DNA of 15,252 nucleotides from Pseudomonadales bacterium (GCA_020442965.1 JAGRJB010000041.1:1-15252), one strand, 5' to 3'. Shown: positions 1 to 9,958, numbered from the stretch's first letter. Numbers and translations are program-made. Notes: generated by a model not told the origin, from the letters alone.

Positions 1-967
1 GCTGCACCAGCGCGCGCGCGTTGCCCGGATTCGCCTCCAGGTGCAGGATGCGTGAAGCGTGCGCATAGAGTACGGCGTCCGTGGCGACCAGTTCGTAGGA
101 TGGCAGGCGAATGACGCTGCGCTCGCGATCCGCGTTCTTGACGCGCCGCACGAAGCGAACCACATGCTCGTCGCGGGCGGGATCGGCCGTAGCAGGTGCG
201 GTCAGCATCGGCTCCGTCGCGTAGGGATCCACGGGCGGGTTGAGCGGGCCGGGAGTGTCGAGATGGGTTGAATCGATCTCGATCACGTCGTCGGGGCGCG
301 ATGCGCGTGTGAACGCCGTACCGCGCAGATCGGTAATGTCGCCGATCGCCTCGCCACCGGCCAGGCGATGCGCAATGTCGACAATTTGCCGCTCCGCGTT
401 GCCGAACACTAACAAATCAGCTTTGGCGTCAAGCAGTGCCGAGCGACGGACTTTGTCGGACCAGTAGTCATAGTGCGCAATGCGTCGCAAACTGCCTTCG
501 ATGCCACCGACGACGATGGCCGCGTCGCGATACGCCTCGCGAGCACGCTGCGCATAAACGATGAGCGCGCGATCCGGTCGCGCACCGCCCTGCCCACCGG
601 CGGTGTAGGCGTCATCGCTACGCACACGCCGATCCGACGTATAGCGATTCACCATCGAATCCATGTTGCCGGCGGTAATGCCGAAAAACAGATTAGGCTT
701 GCCGAGCGCCCGGAATGCAGCGGCGCTGCGCCAATCGGGCTGTGCGATGATTCCTACACGAAATCCCTGCGCCTCGAGCACACGGCCGATAATTGCCATG
801 CCGAAACTGGGATGGTCAACGTACGCGTCGCCCGTGACGATGATGACATCGCACGAATCCCAGCCAAGCTCATCCATCTCGGCGCGCGACATCGGCAGAA
901 ACGGCGCGGTACCAAAGCGCTGAGCCCAGTGCTTGCGATGGGAGAAAATGTCGCGCGCCGCTTCCAC
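1..967 (-). CDS. ygiQ: YgiQ family radical SAM protein, N-terminal part
   Basis: Reading the minus strand from GTG 967 gives an open frame of about 322 codons that runs off the window at base 1. The start, [14 protein letters not shown], is followed by stretches nearly identical to E. coli YgiQ as I remember it: [73 protein letters not shown], and [19 protein letters not shown] at the edge. The family (also called UPF0313) has an N-terminal domain followed by a radical SAM core; its CxxxCxxC iron-sulfur motif should lie beyond the edge, so catalytic integrity cannot be checked. The cellular role of the family is not established. GTG is chosen because an in-frame TAG (the stop of the upstream peptidase gene) lies one codon before it and AGGAAG sits 9 bases upstream. 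It is probably co-transcribed with the peptidase gene. Confidence 0.93.
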   Translation of the reverse strand, partial: MEAARDIFSHRKHWAQRFGTAPFLPMSRAEMDELGWDSCDVIIVTGDAYVDHPSFGMAIIGRVLEAQGFRVGIIAQPDWRSAAAFRALGKPNLFFGITAGNMDSMVNRYTSDRRVRSDDAYTAGGQGGARPDRALIVYAQRAREAYRDAAIVVGGIEGSLRRIAHYDYWSDKVRRSALLDAKADLLVFGNAERQIVDIAHRLAGGEAIGDITDLRGTAFTRASRPDDVIEIDSTHLDTPGPLNPPVDPYATEPMLTAPATADPARDEHVVRFVRRVKNADRERSVIRLPSYELVATDAVLYAHASRILHLEANPGNARALVQ

Positions 968-970
968 CTG

Positions 971-3019
971 CTAGTTCTTCCTGCTCAGCGCCGCTTCCAG
1001 TCCGGGCACATAGCTCGCACCATCCAGCACTTCGAGGCTCGCGCCCTTGAAGTCGTCACCGACTGGCTGGTAGCGCCCGCCCAGGCACTTCGACAAGAAG
1101 CCTTCCGAAATCGCGTAGAACGACGTGCGATTCTGTGGCCGCGCAAAGCCATGACCCTCATCGGGATAGAGCACGTAGGTAACCGGCAGTTTCTTGGCCG
1201 TCATCGCCGCGACTATCTGATCCGCCTCGTCCTTCTTGACACGCGGATCGTTAGCTCCTTGTGCGATCAGCAGTGGCCGTTTGATCGCATCAACGTGAGT
1301 CAGTGGTGAACGCTCCGCTAACAGCTTCTTGCCTTCCTCGGTGCGCGGATCACCGACACGCGTCGCAAATTCCTCGAAGAAAGACTTCCAGTACGGTGGA
1401 ATGGTGGCGAGCAAGGTGTTGAGGTTCGAGGGGCCCACGATATCGACGCCACACGCAAACGTGTCTGGTGTGAAGGTCAGCCCCACGAGGGTCGCATAGC
1501 CCCCGTACGACCCGCCATAGATCGCCACCTTGGCAGGCTGCGCGATCTTCTCTTTGATCGCCCATTCAACCGCATCCATGAGATCCTCGTGCATCTTGCC
1601 GGCCCACTCGCGGTTGCCCGCATTGATGAAGCCCTTGCCGAAGCCGGTTGATCCGCGATAGTTCACCGACAGCACCGCGTAGCCGCGATTGGCAAGCCAC
1701 TGGTGCTCGGGATCAAAGCCGTAGGATTCGCGCGCCCACGGCCCGCCGTGCACGTTGAGCACCAACGGTACCGGCGCGTCCGGCCGCCCATCACCGTTCT
1801 GGTCGGAGCCCGGCGGCAGTGACAGGTAGGACACCAGCGACAGCCCGTCGCGCGAGCGGATCTCGATCGCCTGCATCGGTACGAGCGGTGCGCCAGACAG
1901 TTGTGGGCGCATCTCGAACAGCTTGTCGAGCTGCTTGTTCTTGCGGTCATAGAGGTAACTGACCGCCGGCGCCTGCGGCTCATCGGTCGCTACAATCCAG
2001 CGATCGTCCGCCAGAGTGCGGCTAGTCACATCGAATGACTCCCCGAGTTTGCCGCGTAGCAACACGATGTCATCCTTGACGGCATCTACCAAGGGCGTGA
2101 TTTCAGGCTTTAGATAGTCGATGCCATAGGCCTGCGGGCGATAGGTCTTGGGCTCGAGCCAGATACGTTCGATATCAGCACGCTCGCTCGATGCAATCTG
2201 TGACTGCTTGCCGGTCGCGAGATCGATGCGCACGAGCGCGGCTTTATCGCGATCGATCGACGACAGCATCAATGCATGCGCGCCATCGCCTTCGATCGTG
2301 ATCAAGTTAGTTGTCAGCGAGTCGGCGCGGCCATAGCTGATGAGCGGCTGCCAGCCCTTGTCGGTGCGTCGCAGGATGTCGTTGCTGTCCGCACCTGTCT
2401 TGAGCGCAAGGCGCGGCACCAGATCACTATCGACTTCGTAGCCTGCAAATTCCTGCTCATTGCGCTCGATCAGCTTGCGCGCGCCGGTGACCAGATCGAC
2501 CTCGTACAGATCATGCCACTCGGGCACGCGATCGTTGATGCCAACCAGCACGACTCCTGGGCGTTTCCAGGACAGCCCGACCACTTGTGCGGTCACGCCC
2601 TTGAACGGCGTGAGGTCTCGCTGCTTGCCGGTATCGATATCGACCACGTACAGGTGCCAATTTTCATCGCCACCTTCGTCTTGAAGGAACAACACGTGGC
2701 GATTGGTATAAGCCCAGAAGTGCTGCCGGATACCGCGCTTCTGATCGTTAGTAATCGGCTTGGCCTCGGCGATCTTGCCGACCGGCGCAAGGTACACGTT
2801 CAACACGCCATTGCGTGGCGCAATGAAGGAATTGTAGTGGCCGTCGGGCGAGATGCGCGCTTGCGCCTTGTCGGGATTGCCGAAAAGGGCATCGCGTGCA
2901 ATCAGGCGCGCCTCAATCGAATTGGCACCCCCACTCTCGGCTGCCGCCCACGTCGGCAGGGACCAAAACGGAAATGACAAGAGCCCGGCCACGGCGGCCG
3001 GTGTGATGAATCGGTTCAT
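971..3019 (-). CDS. Secreted S9 family serine peptidase (prolyl oligopeptidase / acylaminoacyl-peptidase type)
   Basis: The protein has 682 residues. Residues 1-27 look like a Sec signal peptide (MNRF, a hydrophobic run, then TWAAA before ES), so it probably acts in the periplasm or outside the cell. Residues 35-380 resemble the beta-propeller of S9 peptidases, with repeated motifs such as LYVVDIDTGKQRDLTPF and DLYEVDLVTGARKL. The C-terminal alpha/beta-hydrolase domain carries HGGPW (424-428), the nucleophile in YGGSYGGYA (Ser504), Asp591 in QGANDPRV and His623 in DEGHGF, a complete catalytic triad. The family cleaves short peptides, often next to proline or from acylated N-termini; the substrate here is unknown. 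An upstream ATG at 3136 is possible, but 3019 is preferred because it begins the signal peptide, has GAGG 9 bases upstream and does not overlap the RNase T2 gene. The stop codon is followed after 3 bases by ygiQ. Confidence 0.93.
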   Translation of the reverse strand: MNRFITPAAVAGLLSFPFWSLPTWAAAESGGANSIEARLIARDALFGNPDKAQARISPDGHYNSFIAPRNGVLNVYLAPVGKIAEAKPITNDQKRGIRQHFWAYTNRHVLFLQDEGGDENWHLYVVDIDTGKQRDLTPFKGVTAQVVGLSWKRPGVVLVGINDRVPEWHDLYEVDLVTGARKLIERNEQEFAGYEVDSDLVPRLALKTGADSNDILRRTDKGWQPLISYGRADSLTTNLITIEGDGAHALMLSSIDRDKAALVRIDLATGKQSQIASSERADIERIWLEPKTYRPQAYGIDYLKPEITPLVDAVKDDIVLLRGKLGESFDVTSRTLADDRWIVATDEPQAPAVSYLYDRKNKQLDKLFEMRPQLSGAPLVPMQAIEIRSRDGLSLVSYLSLPPGSDQNGDGRPDAPVPLVLNVHGGPWARESYGFDPEHQWLANRGYAVLSVNYRGSTGFGKGFINAGNREWAGKMHEDLMDAVEWAIKEKIAQPAKVAIYGGSYGGYATLVGLTFTPDTFACGVDIVGPSNLNTLLATIPPYWKSFFEEFATRVGDPRTEEGKKLLAERSPLTHVDAIKRPLLIAQGANDPRVKKDEADQIVAAMTAKKLPVTYVLYPDEGHGFARPQNRTSFYAISEGFLSKCLGGRYQPVGDDFKGASLEVLDGASYVPGLEAALSRKN

Positions 3020-3075
3020 CTGCAGGATCCTCGATTTGAACTGGTCGCCCAGCGGAACGCGCCAGGCTTTGAGCC

Positions 3076-3081
3076 AGTATA
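3076..3081 (-). promoter_or_regulatory. Possible -10 element for the S9 peptidase gene
   Basis: The minus strand reads TATACT here, one base from the TATAAT consensus, in the 83-base gap before the peptidase start at 3019. No good -35 hexamer lies 16-18 bases upstream, so this is a weak candidate. The peptidase gene may simply be transcribed with the RNase T2 gene. Confidence 0.22.
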
Positions 3082-3102
3082 CGCGCTGGAGTTCAAGTCC
3101 CG

Positions 3103-3906
3103 TTACACGCCATCGATCCAGAACCGCGCTCCGCAACCCTGGTCACGTCGTTTGACGCTGCTGCAGGACAGTAGCGTGGCTGGTGCGCCACCCGGACCAT
3201 CGTCGTCGATGCACTGGCGAATCTCGAACAAATACGGTCGGCCACGTTTCACCGGATCAGCGCCCTTGAGGTTTTGGCAATGAAATGTCAGCGTGTCCCC
3301 GAACCCGGCGCGATAGGCGTTCGCCGCAGTGCGCAGCTCTGCAGCGGCCACCTGGCGCTCGGTGTGCGCGAGCAGCGCCCGGCCGAGCGCCGCATTGACG
3401 TCCCTGGTGAAATCGATCGACAGACGAAAATATCGCGATGCATCGAGTCCCGAGCAAGTGCCGTGCTTGCGCCATTCGTGCTGCTGTAGTCCGCTCGCAG
3501 TACCTGGCATCCACTGATCAAGCTCGGCCCGCAGCTCGCTCGAAAGGCTGAGCCTGGGTCCGGCACAATCGTGCGGATAGCTGCCCGATCGATCATTCTC
3601 TGGCCACAAGCCGTGAATTGAAATCGGCCGACGAGCATTGTCCGCGGCAGTCAGCCGCTGGCATTCCCTGCGGCGCGCATTGCCATTTTCGCAGAACGCC
3701 GGATGTAACGAGTAGGCCATGAGATAGAAGTCGAATGAGGTACCCGCAGCGGGCGTGTTTCCCTGACGACTGTTCTGCCATTGACTGCCCTGCCACTGAT
3801 AGGCGAGCGCCGACAGGCCGAGCGCGATCAATCCCGCGGCTGACAGGGTGCGGCGGCGGTAGCGTCGCTTGTTAGTGTTTGGCGACCTCTCGCTCTGTCG
3901 TATCAT
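3103..3906 (-). CDS. RNase T2 family endoribonuclease, exported
   Basis: The protein has 267 residues. Both signatures of RNase T2/RNase I are intact: CAS-1 as ISIHGLWPEN (His98) and CAS-2 as EWRKHGTCSG (Glu144, His148), giving the usual catalytic His-Glu-His set. The family cuts single-stranded RNA with a cyclic 2',3'-phosphate intermediate and is normally periplasmic or secreted. Residues 13-19 are very basic (KRRYRRR) and are followed by a hydrophobic segment (about 21-36) ending ALA before YQW, so a signal peptide or membrane anchor is likely. There are several cysteines, as expected for disulfide-bonded members. The ATG at 3906 is chosen because the basic and hydrophobic N-terminus begins just after it; the open frame continues far upstream across uvrA, but that part is an antisense shadow. 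GAGAG lies 5 bases upstream of the ATG. It is the first gene of the probable minus-strand operon and is divergent from uvrA. Confidence 0.92.
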   Translation of the reverse strand: MIRQSERSPNTNKRRYRRRTLSAAGLIALGLSALAYQWQGSQWQNSRQGNTPAAGTSFDFYLMAYSLHPAFCENGNARRRECQRLTAADNARRPISIHGLWPENDRSGSYPHDCAGPRLSLSSELRAELDQWMPGTASGLQQHEWRKHGTCSGLDASRYFRLSIDFTRDVNAALGRALLAHTERQVAAAELRTAANAYRAGFGDTLTFHCQNLKGADPVKRGRPYLFEIRQCIDDDGPGGAPATLLSCSSVKRRDQGCGARFWIDGV

Positions 3907-3981
3907 GCAATCTCTCGCAGGAGCAAACCAGCTACAATAACCGATTGCGTTCCGCTCAAGCGACCCCACTATCTGATCCAC
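3907..3981. promoter_or_regulatory. Divergent promoter region between the RNase T2 gene and uvrA
   Basis: These 75 bases must hold promoters for both directions. On the plus strand TACAAT at 3933-3938 is a plausible -10 element for uvrA and would give a leader of about 35-40 bases; I see no convincing -35. No LexA-like palindrome of the E. coli type (CTGT-N8-ACAG) is visible, so SOS control like that of E. coli uvrA is not supported. No Shine-Dalgarno sequence is obvious just before the uvrA ATG. Confidence 0.35.
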
Positions 3982-6900
3982 ATGCCCAAGTCTCCACCCA
4001 ATAGCGAGGCAATCGTCGTCCACGGTGCCCGCCAGAACAATCTCAAGAATCTCGATCTTGAGATTCCACTCGGCGAGCTCGTAGTGGTGACGGGTGTTTC
4101 GGGCTCGGGCAAATCCTCGCTGGTGTTCGACACGCTGTACGCGGAGGGCCAGCGCCGCTACGTCGAGACGTTTTCGCCCTACGCCCGGCAGTTCCTGGAT
4201 CGAATGGATAAGCCGGCTGTTGACCTGATCGAAGGGATTCCGCCCGCGATTGCCATCGATCAGACGAACCCGGTGCGTACGTCGCGCTCGACCGTGGGCA
4301 CGATGACCGAGCTGAACGACCACCTGAAACTCGTGTTCGCGCGCGCTGCCGCGCTCTATTGCCGCGGCTGCGGCGAGCGTGTCAAACAGGACAGCTCGGA
4401 CAGCATCTACGTGGATATCGCGCAACGATCGAGTGCCGCTAACGACCCGCGCGTGCACATCTGCTTTCCGGTCACCATCCCGAAGAATTTCAAGGAAGCC
4501 GAGATCCGCCGGTTGCTCGAAGCACAGGGCTACACGCGCATACACAAGCGTGGCAAGAAGCAGCTCGAGGTTGTCCAGGATCGATTGCGACTTGGCGGCG
4601 TGGAACGCGGCCGAGTGATCGAATCGCTCGAGGCCGCGCTGCGTGTCGGACGCGGGCGGGTCGATGTTCACGTGGTCGAGGAACAGTCCGTCAGTGCCGA
4701 CAAGCCACCACGGACGCTCGACACCTGGCGCTACTCGAGCGAGCTGCACTGCGCGCGTTGCGATATCTCCTATCGCGAGCCGTCCCCGAGCGCCTTCTCG
4801 TTCAATTCTCCGATCGGGGCTTGCGAGACCTGTCGCGGGTTCGGTCGCACCATCGGAATCGACTACGGCCTCGTGATCCCCGATGAGAGCAAAACGCTCG
4901 CCGGCGGCGCGATCCGACCGTGGCAAACCAATGCCTACAAGGAATGCCAGGACGATCTGATCAGCTTCGCCAGGAAACGCGACATTCGTGTCGACACACC
5001 ATGGAATCAGCTGAGCGCCGCGGAGAAGCAGTGGGTGCTGGAGGGCGAAGGTCCCTGGAACAAGAAGGTCTGGTACGGAGCACGCCGCTTCTTCGACTGG
5101 CTCGAAACCAAGGCCTACAAGATGCACGTACGCGTATTGTTGTCGCGCTATCGTGCGTACACGCCCTGCACGACTTGCAATGGGGCGCGTCTCAAGCCCG
5201 AATCCCTGCTGTGGCGCGTGGGCTCGCGCGAGTTGGCGGAGCAGGCGCTGGCCGGTCGAGAGCGTCAGCATCCGGCCTCCACTAACTACACAGACGCGAT
5301 GCTGGCGGAACTTCCGGGGCTGACGATTCACGATCTGATGTTGCTGCCGATCGCGCGCTGCCGTCAGTTCTTCGATGGACTGCAATTGCCGAAACCACTC
5401 GATGAAGCCACTGATCTGCTGCTCGGCGAGATCCGCGGACGCTTTGGATTCTTGACCGACGTGGGTCTTGGTTATCTGACTCTCGATCGACAATCGCGCA
5501 CGCTCTCGGGTGGCGAAGTGCAGCGCATCAATCTAACGACCGCGCTGGGCACATCCCTCGTCAACACACTGTTCGTGCTGGATGAGCCCTCGATTGGCCT
5601 GCATCCGCGCGACATGCTGCGTGTGATCGAAGTGATGCATCGCTTGCGCGACGCGGGCAACTCGTTAGTGGTCGTGGAGCATGATCCGCAGATCATGCTG
5701 CAGGCGGATCGCATTCTCGATCTTGGGCCGGGCGCCGGGGAGCATGGCGGCGAGATCGTGGCCTACGGCCCACCACAGACCGTGTGCGCCGACGCAAAAT
5801 CATTGACTGGCCAGTATCTGAGCGGCCGCAAGCAGATCCCGCTAGCCGAACGCGCGCCCAGAATAGACCATGACGGGACGCGCGCAACCATGGTGCCGGC
5901 GCTGCGCCACCTCGAACTCGCAGGCGTACGTGCGCACAATCTCAAGAACGTGACGGTGCGCTTGCCGCTCAAGCGTCTGGTATGCGTCACGGGCGTCTCA
6001 GGATCGGGTAAGTCGACACTGATCGAGGATGTACTGCATCCGGCGTTGCTCAAAGCCACCGGTAAACCCACCGAAGCACCGGGCGACTTCGACCAATTGG
6101 TCGGCGCGGAACTGATCGACGATGTCGTGCTGGTGGATCAGAAGCCGATCGGCCGGACAACCCGTTCGAACCCGGCGAGCTACGTCGGCGCGTTCGATGC
6201 GATACGCGAGCTGTATGCGGCGGAGCCAGCAGCGCGCGCCAGAAGTTATACCGCCGGCACGTTCAGTTTCAACTCCGGCAGCGGTCGCTGCTCGGCCTGC
6301 AACGGTAACGGTTTCGAACACGTCGAGATGCAGTTTCTGTCGGATGTCTACCTGCGTTGCGGCGAGTGCAATGGCAGGCGCTACAAGGATGAGACGCTCG
6401 AAATCAAACGCGAGGGCGCAGACGGTCGGCGAGCGAGTATTGCCGATGCGCTCGATCTGACCGTCACCGAAGCCTTGCGTTTCTTCAAGGATGTCCCGGC
6501 GGTGACGCTACGTCTGCAACCGCTTGCCGACGTCGGGCTCGAGTACGTGCGACTCGGGCAACCTGTGCCGACGTTGTCCGGTGGCGAAGCACAGCGCCTG
6601 AAGCTTGCGGGCCATCTGGCTACGACCGCGGCCGACGATAAGCCCTCGGTGCGTGGCAAGCTGTTCTTGTTCGATGAACCGACGACCGGCTTGCACTTCG
6701 AGGACATCGCCAAACTGTTGCGCGCATTTCGCAAGCTGCAGAAGGCCGGCCACTCATTAGTCATCATTGAACACAATCTGGATGTCATTCGAGTTGCCGA
6801 TTGGGTCATCGATCTGGGACCGGAGGGTGGCGATGCCGGCGGCAGTGTTGTGTGCATAGGCCCGCCCGCGGAGATACGCGCCTGCCAGGCGTCGTACACC

Positions 6901-9639
6901 GGACGCGCACTGATCCAGTACGAGCAGGCATTGCGCGCTCACGAGATGCCCGTGGCGTCGCTGCCCACCGCCGTCAAGGATGCCGGCACCGACTACCAAG
7001 TCCGCCGACGCGACACCAAATCGATCATCGTCCACCGTGCCCGCGAGCACAATCTCAAGAACATCGATGTCAGCGTCCCGCGCGAGGCGTTCACCGTGAT
7101 CACCGGCGTCTCGGGGTCCGGCAAATCCACACTGGCGTTCGATATTCTCTTCAATGAGGGACAACGCCGCTACCTTGAGTCTCTCAATGCGTACGCACGT
7201 CAATTCGTGCAGCCCGCCGCCCGCCCCGACGTCGATGCGATCTACGGCATTCCACCTACCGTCGCGATCGAACAACGCACGAGCCGCGGCGGTCGCAAGA
7301 GCACGGTGGCGACGCTCACTGAGGTCTACCACTTCCTGCGGCTGCTGTACGTCAAGCTCGGCACACAGCACTGCCCCGACTGCGATGCTGCGATCGAACC
7401 GCAAAGCGCCGCATCGATCGCGGCACGAATTCTCGCAGAGCACGACGGCGTGCGGATCATGTTGCTTGCTCCTCTTGTTCTGGCACGCAAGGGCTATTAC
7501 ACGGACCTCGCCAAATGGGCCGCGGGGCGCGCTTTCAAGCAGCTGCGCGTCGATGGTGAGTTGCTACCCACCAGGCCCTGGCCGCGCCTCAATCGTTTCA
7601 AGGAACATACGATCGAACTGCCGGTTGCGCAGCTTGCAGTGCAAGTACCGAACGATGGCAGCCTGCAGCGCAATCTGGAACGCGCACTCGACTTCGGCAA
7701 GGGTATTGTTCACGTCCTCGCGATCGATGGCGCTGCTGCTAACGAGCGAGCGCAAGTATTCTCCACCAGGCGCGCATGTCCGTCCTGCGGCACCAGCTTT
7801 GCGGAGCTCGACCCGCGTCTGTTTTCCTTCAACTCCAAACACGGTTGGTGTGAGAGTTGCTTCGGAACCGGCGTGACGCTGCCTGACTTCGACGCAGAAC
7901 AGACTGGTGAAGAAGCTGGCTGGCGCGACATCGACGGCACGGCGGAAACTGCCTGCGAAAGCTGCCACGGCGAACGCCTGAACCCGATCGCGCGCAACGT
8001 ACGATTCCGAGAGCTGCCCATCGCCCAACTGACGGGCCATTCCGTCGATGATGCCACCAAGTTCTTCGCCAAACTGAAAACCACGAGCCGAGAAGCCGCC
8101 ATCGGACGCGATCTGCTGAGCGAGATCCGCTCGCGGCTCACATTTCTGCAGCGCGTCGGACTCGGCTACCTGTCGCTCGATCGCGCCGCACCCACGCTCT
8201 CGGGCGGGGAAGCGCAGCGCATTCGCCTCGCTGCGCAGTTAGGCTCGAATCTGCAGGGTGTTTGCTACGTACTCGATGAGCCGACCATCGGCTTGCATCC
8301 GCGCGACAATCATATTCTGCTGGATGCGCTCGGCGAGCTGGCCAAACACCGCAACACGCTGGTGGTCGTCGAACACGACGAGGATACGATCCGGCGCGCC
8401 GATCACGTGATCGACCTGGGGCCCGGCGCCGGTTCTCTCGGCGGCGAGATCGTTGGCAGCGGCACGCTGGCCGACTTGATCGCAAGCCCTCGTTCAACCA
8501 CGGGACGGTTGTTAGCAAAGCCACTGACGCACGCCCGGACGCCGCGGCGGAAGACCAGCTCCAAGTCGCCGAGTATCGCTCTCAAGAGCGTCACGCTGCA
8601 CAACCTCACCAAGTTGAGCGTCACCGTGCCGCTCGCGCGTCTGGTAGTGATCACGGGCGTCTCGGGGTCTGGCAAATCAACGCTCGCCCGCGACGTACTC
8701 TTTGCCAACCTGAAGGCCCGCGTCAACGATACACGACCCCGTGGCAAGAAGAGCCGAACGCCACTCGTAGGCGCTACCAGCATTACGGGCGCAGGCACAA
8801 TCGATCGCGTTCTGGAAGTGGACCAGACGCCCATCGGCAAGACTCCGCGCTCCTGTCCGGCTACCTACATCGGCTTCTGGGACGACGTCCGCCGCATCTA
8901 TGCCGGTTCCACCGAATCGAAAATCCGCGGCTACAGCGCGAGTCGCTTCTCGTTCAACACCGTCGGCGGCAGGTGCGAAGCTTGCGGTGGCCAGGGCGTA
9001 CAAACGATCGAAATGAACTTCCTGCCGGATGTCAAAGTGCTGTGCGAGAGCTGCGGCGGCAAGCGCTTCGACAGCGAGACCCAGAGCGTCCTGTGGCATG
9101 GCAAGAGCATCGCTGACCTGCTCGCGATGAGTGTCGACGGCGCGGTCGAGTTCTTTGCGTCCCATGCGACCATCCTGCACCCGCTCAAGCTGCTGCAGGA
9201 CGTTGGACTCGGCTATCTGACACTCGGTCAGCCCAGTCCAACGCTGTCGGGCGGCGAGGCACAGCGCATCAAGCTCGTGACTGAACTTGCCAAGGTGCGC
9301 AACGATGCACGTGGCTCGCTGCGTCAGAAGGCCAGGCACACGCTTTACGTGCTCGATGAACCGACCGTTGGACTGCATATGGCTGACGTCGAAAAGCTCA
9401 TCGTCGTGTTGCATCGTCTGGTCGACGCGGGTAATTCTGTCGTCGTCGTCGAACACAATCTCGACGTGATGGCAGAGGCGGACTGGATCATCGATATGGG
9501 GCCGGAGGCCGGCGCAGGCGGTGGCAAGGTCGTTGCTGCCGGACCACCGGCGACGATCGCCAAACGGGCGGCGCGCTCGCACACCGGGCGGGTGTTGGTC
9601 GACTTTTTGCGCGAGCGCACGACGGAGGCGACAGCATGA
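3982..9639 (+). CDS. uvrA: Tandem (double-length) excinuclease ABC subunit UvrA with four ATPase cassettes
   Basis: The protein has 1885 residues, twice the usual length of about 940. UvrA is the ATP-dependent damage-recognition subunit of nucleotide excision repair and loads UvrB on DNA. Two complete UvrA-like halves are visible. Walker A (GVSGSGKS) lies at 38-45, 671-678, 1042-1049 and 1559-1566. ABC signatures (LSGGExQR) lie at 508, 865, 1406 and 1755. Walker B DEP motifs lie at 534, 898, 1432 and 1792. Paired CxxC zinc modules lie at 257/260 with 281/284, 770/773 with 793/796, 1266/1269 with 1290/1293, and 1665/1668 with 1688/1691. Both halves keep a UvrB-binding-domain-sized stretch (213 and 218 residues) between Walker A and the first zinc module. 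The second half lacks about 100 residues between its first zinc module and its signature. The linker is near residues 990-1015. ATG 3982 places the first Walker A as in E. coli UvrA. The stop overlaps the next gene by 4 bases. Confidence 0.95.
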   Translation: MPKSPPNSEAIVVHGARQNNLKNLDLEIPLGELVVVTGVSGSGKSSLVFDTLYAEGQRRYVETFSPYARQFLDRMDKPAVDLIEGIPPAIAIDQTNPVRTSRSTVGTMTELNDHLKLVFARAAALYCRGCGERVKQDSSDSIYVDIAQRSSAANDPRVHICFPVTIPKNFKEAEIRRLLEAQGYTRIHKRGKKQLEVVQDRLRLGGVERGRVIESLEAALRVGRGRVDVHVVEEQSVSADKPPRTLDTWRYSSELHCARCDISYREPSPSAFSFNSPIGACETCRGFGRTIGIDYGLVIPDESKTLAGGAIRPWQTNAYKECQDDLISFARKRDIRVDTPWNQLSAAEKQWVLEGEGPWNKKVWYGARRFFDWLETKAYKMHVRVLLSRYRAYTPCTTCNGARLKPESLLWRVGSRELAEQALAGRERQHPASTNYTDAMLAELPGLTIHDLMLLPIARCRQFFDGLQLPKPLDEATDLLLGEIRGRFGFLTDVGLGYLTLDRQSRTLSGGEVQRINLTTALGTSLVNTLFVLDEPSIGLHPRDMLRVIEVMHRLRDAGNSLVVVEHDPQIMLQADRILDLGPGAGEHGGEIVAYGPPQTVCADAKSLTGQYLSGRKQIPLAERAPRIDHDGTRATMVPALRHLELAGVRAHNLKNVTVRLPLKRLVCVTGVSGSGKSTLIEDVLHPALLKATGKPTEAPGDFDQLVGAELIDDVVLVDQKPIGRTTRSNPASYVGAFDAIRELYAAEPAARARSYTAGTFSFNSGSGRCSACNGNGFEHVEMQFLSDVYLRCGECNGRRYKDETLEIKREGADGRRASIADALDLTVTEALRFFKDVPAVTLRLQPLADVGLEYVRLGQPVPTLSGGEAQRLKLAGHLATTAADDKPSVRGKLFLFDEPTTGLHFEDIAKLLRAFRKLQKAGHSLVIIEHNLDVIRVADWVIDLGPEGGDAGGSVVCIGPPAEIRACQASYTGRALIQYEQALRAHEMPVASLPTAVKDAGTDYQVRRRDTKSIIVHRAREHNLKNIDVSVPREAFTVITGVSGSGKSTLAFDILFNEGQRRYLESLNAYARQFVQPAARPDVDAIYGIPPTVAIEQRTSRGGRKSTVATLTEVYHFLRLLYVKLGTQHCPDCDAAIEPQSAASIAARILAEHDGVRIMLLAPLVLARKGYYTDLAKWAAGRAFKQLRVDGELLPTRPWPRLNRFKEHTIELPVAQLAVQVPNDGSLQRNLERALDFGKGIVHVLAIDGAAANERAQVFSTRRACPSCGTSFAELDPRLFSFNSKHGWCESCFGTGVTLPDFDAEQTGEEAGWRDIDGTAETACESCHGERLNPIARNVRFRELPIAQLTGHSVDDATKFFAKLKTTSREAAIGRDLLSEIRSRLTFLQRVGLGYLSLDRAAPTLSGGEAQRIRLAAQLGSNLQGVCYVLDEPTIGLHPRDNHILLDALGELAKHRNTLVVVEHDEDTIRRADHVIDLGPGAGSLGGEIVGSGTLADLIASPRSTTGRLLAKPLTHARTPRRKTSSKSPSIALKSVTLHNLTKLSVTVPLARLVVITGVSGSGKSTLARDVLFANLKARVNDTRPRGKKSRTPLVGATSITGAGTIDRVLEVDQTPIGKTPRSCPATYIGFWDDVRRIYAGSTESKIRGYSASRFSFNTVGGRCEACGGQGVQTIEMNFLPDVKVLCESCGGKRFDSETQSVLWHGKSIADLLAMSVDGAVEFFASHATILHPLKLLQDVGLGYLTLGQPSPTLSGGEAQRIKLVTELAKVRNDARGSLRQKARHTLYVLDEPTVGLHMADVEKLIVVLHRLVDAGNSVVVVEHNLDVMAEADWIIDMGPEAGAGGGKVVAAGPPATIAKRAARSHTGRVLVDFLRERTTEATA

Positions 9640-9938
9640 AACATGGTTTGAGCTGCTGGAAATGTGGCGCCTCGCTCGAGTGCTACACCTTGCCGCTGCG
9701 ACGACTCGAGGAATGCCCAAGCTGCCGGGCAGAGTTACACGTCTGCAGAATGTGCGTGGAGTACGATACAGCGGTCGCCAAACATTGCCGCGAGCCGACC
9801 GCGGACGAAGTGCGGGACAAGACGCACGCCAACTTCTGCGATCACTTCAAGCCGAAGGTCGGCGCGTACATCGCGCCCGACACCGCCGCGATCGACCAAT
9901 CACGGGCGGCACTCGATGCGCTGTTTGGCAAGCGGTAG
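9636..9938 (+). CDS. Small cysteine-rich (zinc-ribbon-like) protein coupled to uvrA
   Basis: The protein has 100 residues, including nine cysteines: CxxC at 7/10, Cys16, CxxC at 27/30, CxxC at 37/40, Cys51 and Cys68. The arrangement WKCG...ECPSC...CRMC suggests a zinc-binding ribbon. The later part, CREPTADEVRDKTHANFCDHFKP, resembles a motif I recall from small uncharacterised bacterial proteins, but I cannot name a function. The gene starts in the ATGA that also ends uvrA, and GGAGG lies 7 bases before the ATG, so translational coupling to uvrA is likely. A role with UvrA (zinc delivery, a DNA or protein contact, or stability) is only a hypothesis from this linkage. There is no signal peptide, so it should be cytoplasmic. 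Its TAG stop abuts the TAA of the convergent gene. Confidence 0.85.
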   Translation: MKHGLSCWKCGASLECYTLPLRRLEECPSCRAELHVCRMCVEYDTAVAKHCREPTADEVRDKTHANFCDHFKPKVGAYIAPDTAAIDQSRAALDALFGKR

Positions 9939-9958
9939 TTAGCTCCGCCCAAGTTTTT
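9925..9958 (+). terminator. Candidate Rho-independent terminator spanning the convergent stops
   Basis: TTGG (9925-9928), a 3-base bulge and GCGG (9932-9935) can pair with CCGC (9945-9948) and CCAA (9949-9952). The loop is TAGTTAGCT, and after one G come five Ts (9954-9958). The loop holds both stop codons, TAG for the plus gene and TTA (TAA) for the minus gene. The stem is short and bulged, so the terminator is probably weak. It would act on uvrA and the cysteine-rich gene; no T-run is present for the minus-strand transcript. Confidence 0.45.

Noticed and set aside
473..1309. 278-codon plus-strand open frame
   Set aside because: It is antisense to conserved ygiQ and peptidase sequence, resembles no family I know, and ends without gene-like context.
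2276..2977. 233-codon plus-strand open frame
   Set aside because: It lies wholly antisense to the S9 peptidase propeller domain; the peptidase frame carries clear motifs.
3020..3136. Longer S9 peptidase starting at ATG 3136
   Set aside because: The extra 39 residues precede a clear signal peptide, would overlap the RNase T2 gene, and lack the good ribosome-binding site found before 3019.
3907..3981. LexA/SOS box upstream of uvrA
   Set aside because: No CTGT-N8-ACAG or similar palindrome is visible in the divergent region.
3103..5493. 796-codon minus-strand open frame covering the RNase T2 gene and the first quarter of uvrA antisense
   Set aside because: Only the part from ATG 3906 matches a protein family. 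The upstream 500 or so codons are the complement of conserved UvrA sequence and reflect GC-rich codon bias.
8677..9720. 347-codon minus-strand open frame
   Set aside because: It lies antisense to the fourth UvrA cassette and the cysteine-rich gene, where the plus frame has all the expected motifs.
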